A stretch of 64,000 bases of DNA from Aquibacillus kalidii (lineage in GTDB: Bacteria; Bacillota; Bacilli; Bacillales; Amphibacillaceae): assembly GCF_014280935.1 (NCBI RefSeq), contig NZ_JACLZI010000039.1, positions 1-64,000 on the forward strand. Reading direction: 5' to 3'. A program made the position numbers and the translations under genes. Within the stretch, counting starts at the first letter, position 1, and each line of letters begins with the position of its first letter. Positions 1 through 9,629 of this stretch are shown here, piece by piece. Under the pieces are notes generated by a model that worked only from the letters and a program-made list of their open reading frames with translations, made no database searches and was not told the origin of the DNA.

Positions 1-1142
1 CTTTAAAAGATATATTCGGCCCGATGTTTGAAGCGATGTTAAAAGGTGAAATGAACCATCACTTGGGGTATGAATCCAATGATAAAGGAGAAAAAGAAAC
101 GTCAAATAGACGAAATGGATACGGGAAAAAGTCGGTGAAAACAACAGCTGGAGAAGTGGAAATATCCGTTCCTAGAGATCGTGATGGGTCGTTTGAACCG
201 TATTTAATACCAAAACGTCAAAAAGATGTTTCGGAAATGGAGAATAAGGTCATTTCTATGTATGCGAGGGGAATGTCGCAGCGAGATATTTCCGCCACCG
301 TTGAGGACATTTATGGTTTTTCTGTATCCCATGAAATGATTTCAGATATTACAGATGCAGTTCTACCTGAACTGGAAGAGTGGCAGACACGCCCATTAAG
401 CAACTGCTACGCTTTCCTATTTGTCGACTGTATGTACACAACGATTAGGAATCAATATGAGACAAAGAAATATGCAGTCTACACCATTTTAGGTTATACG
501 ATAGATGGAAAGAAGGATATTCTAGGTCTGTGGCTGAATGAAACAGAAAGTAAGCATAAATGGATGCAGATATTTGATGAGTTAAAAGCTAGAGGGATTG
601 AAGATATTTTCTTTATTTCTATGGATGGCGTAAGTGGCTTAGAAGAAGGAGCCCGTGCCATATTTCCTGACGTTACCGTTCAAAGATGCATCGTTCATTT
701 AATTCGAAACGCTATTAAATATGTCCCAAGCAAAGATTATAAAGCATTTACAGCTTCTTTGAAGAAAGTCTATGGAGCTCAAAGTTTAAAAGCATGCCAA
801 AGTGCATTTGAAGCCTTTAAACAGCAGTGGTCTGCTTATCCAGGTGCCATTGATGTGTGGATAAGGAACTTTCACCATGTCGAGCAGCTCTATGATTATG
901 GTAGTGCCATTCGTAAGATTATGTACACCACTAACGCCGTAGAAAGCATCCATTCCAGCTTCAGAAAAGTCACAAAAAAAGGAGCATTCCCCAACGAGAA
1001 CGCTCTACTGAAAGTCTTATTTTTACGTACAAAAGAACTGGAGAAAAAGTGGAACGGTGGCCACATTCAAAACTGGTCCATGGTCATGAATCAACTACTC
1101 ATCCATGATAAATTGGAGAGTAGGGTTTTAAAATATATTTAA
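1..1142 (+). CDS. IS256-family transposase, 5' end cut by window
   Basis: DDE (MULE-type) transposase that would catalyse cut-and-paste or copy movement of its insertion sequence. The reading frame is open to the window edge: residues LKDIFGP precede the first internal Met at base 24, so the true start lies outside. Catalytic residues are visible: the first Asp in FVDCMYTTIR, the second in FISMDGVSGLEEG, and the Glu in TTNAVESIHSSFRK. The RNGYGKK and ISVPRDRDG segments are typical of the IS256 N-terminal region. About 370 residues are seen against about 400 in the family, so only a short N-terminal piece is missing. The frame is intact to the stop, so the element may be active. It sits beside a defence operon, a common setting for mobile elements. 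Confidence 0.93.
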   Translation, partial: LKDIFGPMFEAMLKGEMNHHLGYESNDKGEKETSNRRNGYGKKSVKTTAGEVEISVPRDRDGSFEPYLIPKRQKDVSEMENKVISMYARGMSQRDISATVEDIYGFSVSHEMISDITDAVLPELEEWQTRPLSNCYAFLFVDCMYTTIRNQYETKKYAVYTILGYTIDGKKDILGLWLNETESKHKWMQIFDELKARGIEDIFFISMDGVSGLEEGARAIFPDVTVQRCIVHLIRNAIKYVPSKDYKAFTASLKKVYGAQSLKACQSAFEAFKQQWSAYPGAIDVWIRNFHHVEQLYDYGSAIRKIMYTTNAVESIHSSFRKVTKKGAFPNENALLKVLFLRTKELEKKWNGGHIQNWSMVMNQLLIHDKLESRVLKYI

Positions 1143-1169
1143 AACTTACACACTTTTCTTGACAAGCCC
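1143..1169 (+). mobile_element. Probable right terminal inverted repeat of the IS256-like element
   Basis: Directly after the transposase stop comes a sequence beginning AACTTACACACTTTTC and ending TTGACAAGCCC. Many IS256-group ends read (inward) as GGGC-TTGTCAAG-AAAAGTGTGTAAG, which is the complement of this. The left end is outside the window, so neither the match between ends nor a target duplication can be confirmed. Confidence 0.6.
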
Positions 1170-1602
1170 TCAAAGGAGGGAAAATGTAAAAATATATGTC
1201 ACTTTTATAAATAAAACTCATTTATTTGTTTAATAAAATTGATATTTCCTAATAAATTAAATTCTCACTCCGTCTTTCATCTTTTTTCAGTGAATTTCAA
1301 AAGAAGTAACTTTTAATGGTAGAATATCCTCTAATCGGATTCACTCCAATTAAAACATTTAACTATTGCAAAGTTTATTCTTCACAATAAATCCAATAGA
1401 TCGCTTTTCAAACCCTTTATAGTTTTTATTATCCTTACCTATTTTTTCACCCTTCCACTTTCGATTGATATGAATAATATTTTACTAGATAGATCTGTTC
1501 TTTTAAATTGACATAAAAAATGCCGATATTTATATAATTATAAGCACCGGCAAGCACTATCTAAACTAGACTATTATTTCTTTTCGTTCCCATCAATTAG
1601 TC
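1170..1602. other. AT-rich gap between the insertion sequence and jetC
   Basis: About 430 AT-rich bases without a convincing reading frame on either strand. The only feature seen is the terminator hairpin for the leftward Wadjet operon at 1515-1551. The rest may be decayed sequence at the edge of the insertion. Confidence 0.5.
1515..1551 (-). terminator. Rho-independent terminator of the Wadjet operon
   Basis: On the minus strand a stem starting GCCGGTG and closing ATCGGC is followed by six T (1515-1520), about 50 bases after the jetC stop. Confidence 0.65.
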
Positions 1603-4600
1603 TTATTCAAATAGATTCATCTGTTCCACTTCCCCAAGTCTGTCCATCGTTACTGGTTCATGATCCTGAAAGTAAGCGTGATGTAACCACTTCTCTTTTG
1701 TCATCACCTTTTTAGTCCTATCTGCAGTTGCTCTTAAACGACAGCTATAGATTACAGGGAAATAGTCTTGCAAAAACTTTCCTTCCGCATGCGCCGTTAG
1801 TGCGATAATTTGGAACCCTAACTGTTCTGCCACGAAGAATACTGGACTTAGTACGTGATCACTAGACGCTTTACCGAACGGATTATCTAGGATAACAGCT
1901 CGATGGCGTTTCATATTTGTTTGGAGGTGCTGTTTTTTCTCAGCCACATAGTTCAAGATCCCTAAGAAAAGTGTCATATTCTTACTCCACTTCTCCCCTC
2001 CTGACCAAACGTTACTTTGTTCCCAAGAAAATGATCTAGATGTTACTTTATTATCGTTCGTAACCTTTCGACAGCTTACCTTCATAACCTCATTATTCAT
2101 GACGACTTGCAGTAATTGTTTGGATTGGAGCCACATTTCTATTTCTTTTCTAACTTTTGATTCATCTTGTATTCCTTGCTCATTTATAAACCGCTCTGAT
2201 TCCAGTTGCTTTAATATCCATTCCACATGATCTCTAATTCGAGATTTACCAACCTCTTCTTCCCACTCAGGGATAGAAAAAGTAAAGACTTGTTTCCAAT
2301 CATCGCTTACCTTGACCCTAGTCTTATTCGGGATTTGTTTTAACTCTTCCACAACCATTTTTAGATGCGTATGGATTTGGTTAATGAATAATTGTAAATC
2401 CTCATCACTTTTCCTTATATGCTCATTGGCATAGTTGGTTATCCGGTCTATTCTAGAGAACATGTTCTTCTTAAATTCAACTAAATCATAGTAGGTTTGC
2501 TTACTTTCTACCCCAGTGATTGCCATTTGTTGAAGTTTAATATCCGAGATTTCATTCCGACAAAAATCACGAACCTTATTTCTCGATTTCCCTACCTGTT
2601 TCTGTTCATGCTCGACAGACTGCCTTGCTTGCTTCATATCTTCAACTAAAGATTTGGCATATTTTTTTCTTTGATAATGAAAGTCAATGGCCTGCTCCGC
2701 TGTTAAAGGAATTTCCTGAACATCTGGTGCATTAAAGTGATGACTTTCGATGTGAAGCTCCAATTCACGTTCCGCTGCTTCAATATTAGCAAGCTCCTTT
2801 TGTATTCTCGCCATTTGTTGATCAATAAATGTTTTTCTTTCTTCCAATCTATTACTTTCTAGTTTCAATTTTTCAGCTACCACGTCTGTAGAATCTCCAA
2901 ACTGGATGATCGCTTGCTCTCCAAACCTAGAACGAAATTGCTTTACCTTTGTTTGCCATGTTCCTTTTTGATTTTCTTTTGCGGATAGTGCCTGTTTTGT
3001 AGCATCATTAAGTCCAGATAGTTCGGCTTGAATGGACTCCATCTTATCCCAAATTTTTTGGAGCAAATGTTCTCCGTCACTAGGAAAATCCATATTGTCC
3101 TGCAAATTACCATGCTGATGCCAAATTTCTTCTACTTGCTTATTTAACCGGTCTATAGCATCCTTGGCTGCTTTTTGCTTAGCAAGCCATTCACCTTGTG
3201 TAACTGTAATCCTATCAATCTTACGGTTCAATTCTACAATCTCCGTCTTAATAACGGTCTTACTTTTATTAGAAAACACTGGTGTTAACATCTGGACAGA
3301 CTGATAATCATCATCTTGATTAACTGTACCTAATTGGACATCCAACTCATTGATCCGCTCTTTGCATTCACTTATTTGTTCTTCCAACCCTTGTATTTCT
3401 CGGATTCGTTTTGTGTGTTCGCTTTCTAACTTTTGATGCCTTAGCAACGCATCTTCTTGTTTTCCCTTACTTGCCGAGACCTCTTTCTCATAACCTTGAT
3501 ACTGTAATCCACTTGTTATTTTCGTATCTAAACCTTGCATTTCATTTGTGAAATTTTTGATCTTGACTCGATTAGAGTCTTTTTCAGAGCGAATCTTTTT
3601 ATTCCGCTCTCTTTCCTGTCCAACTTTATCTATTATTTCTTCTAGCTTGTTAGTCCATTCTGACAGTTCTGTCGTAACCTTTACATAACGCTCATACGGA
3701 TAATCCTCAATAAATTTATACAATGCTTTCCTTGCATCCTCAAAGCTAGTAGACTCTTGCTCTTTGATCTCTCGCTTTTTGGTTATTTGTAGGGCATCCT
3801 GTTTCATTTGTTGCTTCCACTCATTAAAGCGATCCACCTCTACATTGTCTCCCCAATGTTTTGGTGCAACCCATGCCTGATGCTTGCTTTCATTCATAGC
3901 AAGTGCCTCTTCCGTTGTTAAAACGGTGATTGGATATTGAAGCCGATTAGCATTATGATTCAGTTTGTCTAAAAGCTGCTGTTTCGATTTATTTGTTGTA
4001 ATTAGCGTTATTGGCCATAATGAAAAGTTTTGTAGTTTTAATTGTTCTGCTTCTTCAAGTGTCTGCATGTACTCAACACCAGTTATCAGGTAATCAAACT
4101 GGTTCTTCCATGCAGTCAACTGTTCTTCTAAAAACGCATCTGCAAAGAAAACTTCCTGACCTTGATAATCATCAACAAAACGGTAAGCTAATCGTTCTTG
4201 ACTTAATAGGTTATTCCTTTCCCTTCTAAGTTTTTCAATTTGTTCAGTCAACCTTGTTTCGATTGTTTGTTGTGAGGTATAGACATCATCTAAATTTGCC
4301 CACTGAGGACGTAGCCCTGCTAATAGCTCAACCAACGCAGTTTGTCGCTCATTCATTTGATCCAGTTGAAAGGACACAGTATTTCTTTGCATCTCTATAG
4401 AAGTCTGCTCTTTTATATAAGCATCCCTCTGTTGTTCTGATTCTTCTTCTTGCTTACTTAAAAGTCTAATTTGCTGTTCTAATCGGATAATTTCCTCATC
4501 TAAAAACTGGGAACGTTCTTGCCACTTTGGTAGTTCCTCTGATACTTTCTCTTGCTCTGGATTAGCGAGAATCTGCTGTTTAATCCTATCCATATCACTC

Positions 4601-6018
4601 GTTCTTCCATCAATTGTTGCCTGTATTCCTGAAAGGAGCTTCTCTACTTCCTTGATTTCTTTCAATAATTTTTCCTTGTTTGTTTGTGCTTGTCCACTTT
4701 GTTCGAGAAGTGGGTTAAGTTGATAGCTGACTCCTTGTTTTTCCTTGTTAATTTTCTCGATCTTGTCTAAGTAAAAGCCTAGTAACGCTTGACTAGCTTC
4801 CTGTAGTTGTGCTTGATAATCCAACAAATCATCAGTTTTTTCGAACAAGGCCAGTTGTGTCTCCACATGTGTTAACTGTTCTTCCTGTTGTTTCTTATCC
4901 AGTTTTAATCCAGCTAATTTCAAGGAATAATACTCTGTTTTATGATTATTCCAAGACTCTTCTTTATCTGCCAGATGGGCTTGTGCTTGTTGGTAGTCTT
5001 TCGTTAACTGATCTAACTTATCTTTTTCAACCAAAATATCATACGAATCTGCTTTAATTGTATAAAGGTTATTATCCACTTCCCATTTGGTCATCATCTC
5101 AACTGCATCTATTTGCTCACTTGTTGTTTTTCTTTTTTGCTCACCTATTAGCGTCCAAACACCTTTCACTTGTTGCTTTGTTTTCAGATAGGCCTGTTCT
5201 TTGTTATGAAGTTGTTCAAATGTTAACACATACTCATCTAGCTTCTGTTGAATTTTCTTATTTTCCTCAATCGTCTCTTTTAATTTCTTATAATTTTTAA
5301 AGCTGGCATGCTGTTTCTCGAACATATCCGCAAACATTACGTAGTCGTGACCAACAATAGAATCTTCAACAGTAGGAATTAACAAACGGTCAAATAGTTG
5401 ATTCGTACTTTTACAATCATCAAAAAAGGCTTCTACTCCACCTTCTGTACTATTGATTTTGACTATACTATCCCATTCACTAGCAATAATATGATACTGT
5501 TTTTCAATAAAGGCTTTAAATTCTTTTATCGTTTGAAAGGTATGAGCAAAAATAGACGATCGCTCTTTCATTAAACTATAATAATCTTGCATTTCCCCTC
5601 GCTCTGCCGGCCGCTTTCCTTCTCTCCCATCTCTTACAAATGGAATGCCTTCTATTCCGTTTGGATCATTGGCATCATATTCATAGACATAACGCAACGA
5701 ATCTAGGCCATGCTTTGTTAAAAATAACGTTACAGCAGTCACCACATAACGCCTCGGTTTATCATGATCAATCCACTCAATGGCAATGTGGGCAGGTGCG
5801 TTTTCCAGCTGTAGCGTATTCTTAATTTTTCGGTCAGCTAATTCTACATGCGGAAGAACAGCTTGTAAGGCTGTTTGAATTAGGACTGTTTTCCCTCCTC
5901 CGTTTTCCAAAAGAATTGCTCCATTATGACCATCGAACAAAAATACTTCATCATTGTAACGTTTATTCCCTTCCTCATAGACAACGTTTGTTAATCTAAT
6001 TTTACTAATCGATGGCAT
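1603..6018 (-). CDS. jetC: Wadjet SMC-like ATPase JetC (MksB/MukB-like)
   Basis: Large SMC-type ATPase, the motor of a Wadjet complex, which is known to extrude DNA loops and mark small circular DNA for cleavage. The 1471-residue protein has Walker A near residues 38-46 (ENGGGKTVL), long Glu/Lys/Gln-rich coiled coils through most of its length, a globular hinge-like region about a third of the way in, the ABC signature WSGGEKWSKNM near 1338, and Walker B HRAVILDNPFGKAS near 1375. I chose the ATG at 6018 because GGAGG lies just upstream and the protein then begins MPSISKIRLTN, as expected for a head domain. A longer frame back to 6141 would overlap jetB heavily and has no such site. It overlaps jetB by 14 bases. 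Family assignment is strong; the Wadjet subtype is less sure. Confidence 0.88.
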   Translation of the reverse strand: MPSISKIRLTNVVYEEGNKRYNDEVFLFDGHNGAILLENGGGKTVLIQTALQAVLPHVELADRKIKNTLQLENAPAHIAIEWIDHDKPRRYVVTAVTLFLTKHGLDSLRYVYEYDANDPNGIEGIPFVRDGREGKRPAERGEMQDYYSLMKERSSIFAHTFQTIKEFKAFIEKQYHIIASEWDSIVKINSTEGGVEAFFDDCKSTNQLFDRLLIPTVEDSIVGHDYVMFADMFEKQHASFKNYKKLKETIEENKKIQQKLDEYVLTFEQLHNKEQAYLKTKQQVKGVWTLIGEQKRKTTSEQIDAVEMMTKWEVDNNLYTIKADSYDILVEKDKLDQLTKDYQQAQAHLADKEESWNNHKTEYYSLKLAGLKLDKKQQEEQLTHVETQLALFEKTDDLLDYQAQLQEASQALLGFYLDKIEKINKEKQGVSYQLNPLLEQSGQAQTNKEKLLKEIKEVEKLLSGIQATIDGRTSDMDRIKQQILANPEQEKVSEELPKWQERSQFLDEEIIRLEQQIRLLSKQEEESEQQRDAYIKEQTSIEMQRNTVSFQLDQMNERQTALVELLAGLRPQWANLDDVYTSQQTIETRLTEQIEKLRRERNNLLSQERLAYRFVDDYQGQEVFFADAFLEEQLTAWKNQFDYLITGVEYMQTLEEAEQLKLQNFSLWPITLITTNKSKQQLLDKLNHNANRLQYPITVLTTEEALAMNESKHQAWVAPKHWGDNVEVDRFNEWKQQMKQDALQITKKREIKEQESTSFEDARKALYKFIEDYPYERYVKVTTELSEWTNKLEEIIDKVGQERERNKKIRSEKDSNRVKIKNFTNEMQGLDTKITSGLQYQGYEKEVSASKGKQEDALLRHQKLESEHTKRIREIQGLEEQISECKERINELDVQLGTVNQDDDYQSVQMLTPVFSNKSKTVIKTEIVELNRKIDRITVTQGEWLAKQKAAKDAIDRLNKQVEEIWHQHGNLQDNMDFPSDGEHLLQKIWDKMESIQAELSGLNDATKQALSAKENQKGTWQTKVKQFRSRFGEQAIIQFGDSTDVVAEKLKLESNRLEERKTFIDQQMARIQKELANIEAAERELELHIESHHFNAPDVQEIPLTAEQAIDFHYQRKKYAKSLVEDMKQARQSVEHEQKQVGKSRNKVRDFCRNEISDIKLQQMAITGVESKQTYYDLVEFKKNMFSRIDRITNYANEHIRKSDEDLQLFINQIHTHLKMVVEELKQIPNKTRVKVSDDWKQVFTFSIPEWEEEVGKSRIRDHVEWILKQLESERFINEQGIQDESKVRKEIEMWLQSKQLLQVVMNNEVMKVSCRKVTNDNKVTSRSFSWEQSNVWSGGEKWSKNMTLFLGILNYVAEKKQHLQTNMKRHRAVILDNPFGKASSDHVLSPVFFVAEQLGFQIIALTAHAEGKFLQDYFPVIYSCRLRATADRTKKVMTKEKWLHHAYFQDHEPVTMDRLGEVEQMNLFE

Positions 6019-6745
6019 GATCCTCCGCCCTTTCATAACCATATATGAATTCAAATATGCCTTTGTTATACTCAATCTCCATGAAGAATCGCTGAACAAT
6101 GGTTTTGGCCTTCTCAGTAATCGTAATCTCACTATTACCAATTTCTTTTATTAATTCTTGATCATGTAAAAATTTCTTGACTGTATCGATGAAGCTTAGT
6201 CGACTAATTGTATTACCAGACTGTTTCTTTGCTGTTTCCTTAATATCATCCATGTCGTCCCATTTCTCCATAATCAACCCCCAGTTATAGGAAAACTCTT
6301 TCTCATACTCCTTTAACTCCTCAGGATCATGCGATTTTAGTTGATCAATGCGCTCTTGAATAGAGGTTACCCACTCATCTATACGAATAAATTGTCGGGT
6401 AGGCTCTTGGCTATGATACGTGTCATAAAATACACCGAAAAGAATGATACTTGAAAAATATAATAAGTAAATATCCCCATTGGTTGCACCCGACTTGAGA
6501 TAATTTCGCTTAATCCAATCATTACTTACATGGAATGGAGAAAGTCTTGTTTCCGGAACTAAAAACATCTGCTCACTAGTTGTCACAATAACGCAATCCA
6601 CCTCACGCCCAAATGCTTCTAACAAACCCCGAATTGATTCATCTGCTCGATAAGCTTGGACCGTCTCTAGATCCGCCATTCCGTCCCGAGCAAGTTTTGT
6701 ATAAATTTGAAATGCTTTCATCACTTTATCTTCAGGATAATTCAT
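6005..6745 (-). CDS. jetB: Wadjet subunit JetB (MksE-like, DUF6063-type)
   Basis: A 246-residue protein in the position of JetB, the small winged-helix (KITE/MksE-like) subunit that bridges kleisin and SMC heads. I recall similar proteins listed as DUF6063; there are no catalytic motifs and none are expected. The sequence is mainly helical with a C-terminal region (ITITEKAKTIVQRFF) that looks like a wing. ATG start preceded by GAGGATGAAGTAG. It overlaps the 3' end of jetA by 14 bases and jetC by 14, so the subunits are probably made by coupled translation. The identity rests mostly on its place between jetA and jetC. Confidence 0.75.
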   Translation of the reverse strand: MNYPEDKVMKAFQIYTKLARDGMADLETVQAYRADESIRGLLEAFGREVDCVIVTTSEQMFLVPETRLSPFHVSNDWIKRNYLKSGATNGDIYLLYFSSIILFGVFYDTYHSQEPTRQFIRIDEWVTSIQERIDQLKSHDPEELKEYEKEFSYNWGLIMEKWDDMDDIKETAKKQSGNTISRLSFIDTVKKFLHDQELIKEIGNSEITITEKAKTIVQRFFMEIEYNKGIFEFIYGYERAEDHAID

Positions 6746-8246
6746 CTACTTCATCCTCCAAATCGATCTCCATCTCTTGAATCGAAAAACGATTGACTCG
6801 ATTAATAATTCCTTTGCCCTCTTTAACCGTTAAGGTTTGATTACCAAGCAGATTTAATGCTTCTCCTAATAACGTTTTTCCTTCTTCCTCATCCACTTCG
6901 CCTTTAATAATCGGGGAGCGCTGGTGAAGAATCATCCAAAAGTCGTAAAAGAAACGATTTTCATAGAGTGCTGATTGGTCCACCTTATCCAAGTAATCCA
7001 TAAACGTTGATAAAGTACTCGCTTGGACAACTTCAACGGCTTCCAAATAATAGCTCATCAACACTTTGTATGTTTCTATTAAAGCTTTTCGATGCGGATT
7101 GTCCTTTTCCTCGTCATCTACTTCATAGAACGTCTGCTGACTACTATTCTCTCTTTCTTCCAAAATATTCTGTTCAGCAAAGAGTGCTAACGGGGACCAT
7201 ACTTGGTTTTCTTCCACTTTTAAAAAGGGATGTAGTACCCCCTTCATCGACTCAACAGGAAGTGGAGTCGAGACAATTTTCGATACTAAGTCCTGATCAA
7301 AATTAAAAGCTTGGATTCCTGTATAATAAAGAGATTCTTGTGCCGTAATTAATGCAGTATTTTTCAATGATAGTGTCTGTTCTAATAGTCTTGAATGTTC
7401 ATAATGCACCGACTCTAATTCGCTCGTAATCTGAATAATTAATTGATAGGTTTTCACTTCTTTTTTATGAACATCCTTCGAATATAGGCGTTCCCTCGTT
7501 TCTTTCACAAACAAACGAAGTTCTTTAAACTCTTCATCTTCTCTTGTTAACCGTCCATAAATATCCTCTAACAACTGCTTGTATCGTTCGAACGTCTCCT
7601 CCGATACAATACTGCGTTGAATTTCATGCTTCAATCGGGTCATTCGCTCTTGTAAATTTTCCACATCAATGTGCATTTCGTTAATCTGTCTTAGGGCACC
7701 TTTAAACTCACCCTTATCTAGTTGCTTACGGAGAATCAGTTGATTAATAGATAATTGAAATTCACTATAAAATTCTTTCGTAGCAAATACTAGCTCTAAC
7801 CCATCTTCATCTAACGTATAAAACTGTGTACTTGTTTTCATATCAAAGTCATTTGCTTTTAAAATGGAATAATCAATCTGCTCTTCACTGGCAGACTCCC
7901 AGTTATAAAAAGAATAACTACGTTTTTTACCCGTTGTTGGACGAAACGTTTGAATAATTGTCCTAGCTATTCTTTCATACTCCCCTACTTCTAACCTATA
8001 TTGACTCTCTGTTAGCTGTTGAAGAAAAAATCCCAACTCTTTAATTCCTGTTTTATAGTGACGCATGAGTTTTTGTTCAAAGAAAAATAATAAGGTTAAC
8101 AGTCCTAGACCTTTCATATCAATTGGCATCTTATTATGATCAAACTCTCGTTTTCTGTCTAAATCAAACAATGGATCAAATAAAGCCAGTCTGCGTATGC
8201 GTTCGCGGTAACCACTCGTAATATCTTGAAGATCTAACTTGTCCAA
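6732..8246 (-). CDS. jetA: Wadjet kleisin-like subunit JetA (MksF-like)
   Basis: A 504-residue acidic helical protein in the place of JetA, the kleisin-type subunit that closes the SMC ring. Visible features are an N-terminal winged-helix-like region (about residues 1-100), a central predicted coiled coil (about 190-300: NLQERMTRLKHEIQRS and following), and an acidic C-terminus (EMEIDLEDEVDELS), consistent with a linker that contacts the ATPase head. The start is TTG at 8246 with GGAGGG seven bases upstream. It overlaps jetD by 13 bases and jetB by 14. The sequence alone is not diagnostic; the call depends on operon context. Confidence 0.75.
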   Translation of the reverse strand: MDKLDLQDITSGYRERIRRLALFDPLFDLDRKREFDHNKMPIDMKGLGLLTLLFFFEQKLMRHYKTGIKELGFFLQQLTESQYRLEVGEYERIARTIIQTFRPTTGKKRSYSFYNWESASEEQIDYSILKANDFDMKTSTQFYTLDEDGLELVFATKEFYSEFQLSINQLILRKQLDKGEFKGALRQINEMHIDVENLQERMTRLKHEIQRSIVSEETFERYKQLLEDIYGRLTREDEEFKELRLFVKETRERLYSKDVHKKEVKTYQLIIQITSELESVHYEHSRLLEQTLSLKNTALITAQESLYYTGIQAFNFDQDLVSKIVSTPLPVESMKGVLHPFLKVEENQVWSPLALFAEQNILEERENSSQQTFYEVDDEEKDNPHRKALIETYKVLMSYYLEAVEVVQASTLSTFMDYLDKVDQSALYENRFFYDFWMILHQRSPIIKGEVDEEEGKTLLGEALNLLGNQTLTVKEGKGIINRVNRFSIQEMEIDLEDEVDELS

Positions 8247-9253
8247 TCCGACTCCCTCCAGATCCTTTGCAGCTCTTTCGTTTTCAGAATTTCCTGCGGA
8301 TAATAGTTTCCGTTTTCCAGTAGATTGCTAATTAGTTTTTGATCAGATGATTTAAAAAAGGCAATAAAGGAATCTAACGCTTCTTTCCTTTCTCTTTGAT
8401 ATTCCTTCCCTTTTACCGCTTCCTTCTGCAAACATGCTTGGTAGAAGGGTAATGCTAGTAATGCTTGCTGTTTCTGATGTAGCGAATACCAAATAGAAAT
8501 CCCCTCTTTATCCAAGTCCCCAAAATAGTAGAAATTATGATCTGCCTGTACAGGGAACTGCATCGAAAACTGATCTATACTTCCAATTACTGTTTTCCCA
8601 CTTCCATATATCAATGTGGAAAAATTAGTAGCATGAAGTACAGGAAGTAATCCTTGGTAAGTAGTTTTGTTTTCCACAATTAAATGATATTGTGTCACTT
8701 CCCTTATGTTTGATGGATTAACTGCGAACATTAATGGTTCTGATACAGGAATAATGGCGAGCTTATCAAAAAGTCCAACTCTATCTAACAATTCCTTCCC
8801 ACCAAGTTCCGTTATCCATTTTTCGTTCCCCACTATTTCAAAGCTTCGTTCTGGTGCGGGAACCTGCACCGTCGGAAGGCCTTCTGTTCTTAGATAACGA
8901 TCTATTTTTTCCAAGTAAATCAAATCATGCTCCCAAACTGTCGGGGCTTGACTATAATAGTAATCCAAATTAATCAATGGATGTAACGTTATTCGATAAT
9001 TTTGTATTTGCTTATGTAGGTTTTGAGATAAATCATTTTTGTTAATCCGATATTGAAAAGCCAATGATGGTACTCTAGTTGTCCGCCCTTTTGACTTCAC
9101 CATTACTAGAGTACCCGCACTTTCTAGTTGAAGAACTACCTCCGCGAAATCCTCGTATGTATTCAGTACGATTAATTTCTCCAATTCTGTTATAGTAATT
9201 GTTTTTTTCTTAAATGCTGCTAGGTGCCTCTTAATCCGATCCAATCGACACAC
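8234..9253 (-). CDS. jetD: Wadjet nuclease subunit JetD (Toprim / DUF2220-type)
   Basis: Topoisomerase VI-like nuclease that cleaves the DNA in Wadjet systems. The N-terminal half looks like a helix-turn-helix region (ITITELEKLIVLNTYEDF). The C-terminal half has a Toprim-type fold: Glu194 in HLIVENKTTYQ and the metal-binding pair Asp246/Asp248 in YYFGDLDKEG. This motif pair is intact, so the enzyme should be active. It is the first gene of the operon; in the best known Wadjet systems jetD is last. The listed start is GTG at 9253, only one base after an AGGAG; the in-frame TTG at 9244, ten bases after it, is the likelier real start. Confidence 0.87.
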   Translation of the reverse strand: MCRLDRIKRHLAAFKKKTITITELEKLIVLNTYEDFAEVVLQLESAGTLVMVKSKGRTTRVPSLAFQYRINKNDLSQNLHKQIQNYRITLHPLINLDYYYSQAPTVWEHDLIYLEKIDRYLRTEGLPTVQVPAPERSFEIVGNEKWITELGGKELLDRVGLFDKLAIIPVSEPLMFAVNPSNIREVTQYHLIVENKTTYQGLLPVLHATNFSTLIYGSGKTVIGSIDQFSMQFPVQADHNFYYFGDLDKEGISIWYSLHQKQQALLALPFYQACLQKEAVKGKEYQRERKEALDSFIAFFKSSDQKLISNLLENGNYYPQEILKTKELQRIWRESDWTS

Positions 9254-9347
9254 ACTCCTAATATCTTACAAAGATTATACGTTCATTGTACTAGATCAGA
9301 TCGATTATATCAGTAAAAAGATTGGGATAATTTTTGCTAATATAAGC

Positions 9348-9396
9348 AAAGGGTGTGGAGGAAGTATCTGTTTACTTCCTCCACACCCTTTTTTTC
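9348..9396. terminator. Strong hairpin after the first yjcZ-type gene
   Basis: Perfect arms (GGGTGTGGAGGAAGTA and its complement) with a run of T on the plus side and a run of A before it, so it could stop transcription in both directions. It lies between the leftward yjcZ-type gene and the jetD promoter region and would insulate the Wadjet operon. Confidence 0.7.
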
Positions 9397-9400
9397 TAAA

Positions 9401-9511
9401 TTAATATGCGCCGTACCCAACACCTACATAAGAAGCACCGATAATTATTAAAAGAATAAACAATACAACGATCAACGCAAAACCATTGTTATAACCGAAT
9501 TCTGCACCCAT
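9401..9511 (-). CDS. YjcZ-family small sporulation membrane peptide, copy 1
   Basis: A 36-residue peptide beginning [18 protein letters not shown] and ending GVGYGAY. It has one hydrophobic helix and Gly/Tyr-rich ends, which is the pattern of the YjcZ/YjcZ-like family of spore-associated peptides. ATG with AAAGGAGG upstream. A sigma-K-type promoter lies upstream (see 9544-9576). A second copy at 13942 is nearly the same in protein, ribosome binding site and upstream DNA. The role in the spore is not known. Confidence 0.85.
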   Translation of the reverse strand: MGAEFGYNNGFALIVVLFILLIIIGASYVGVGYGAY

Positions 9512-9543
9512 TAATTTAGCCTCCTTTTAAATTGCTATAGTAA

Positions 9544-9576
9544 TACACTATGAAAAACGGGCAAATTTGTAAGGGC
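9544..9576 (-). promoter_or_regulatory. Predicted sigma-K-type promoter of yjcZ copy 1
   Basis: Minus strand reads GCCCTTAC, 16 bases, then CATAGTGTA. This fits the mother-cell sigma-K pattern (AC, 16-17 bases, CATAnnnTA). The same arrangement with the same spacing is present before the second copy. Confidence 0.6.
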
Positions 9577-9629
9577 GAATGTCATAGGTGGATGGAAATT
9601 TCTACTTCATATTTATTTTTTCACATAAG

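Noticed and set aside
6019-6141. Longer N-terminus for the SMC protein
   Set aside because: It would lie inside jetB, reads as basic low-quality sequence, and the ATG at 6018 has a proper ribosome binding site.
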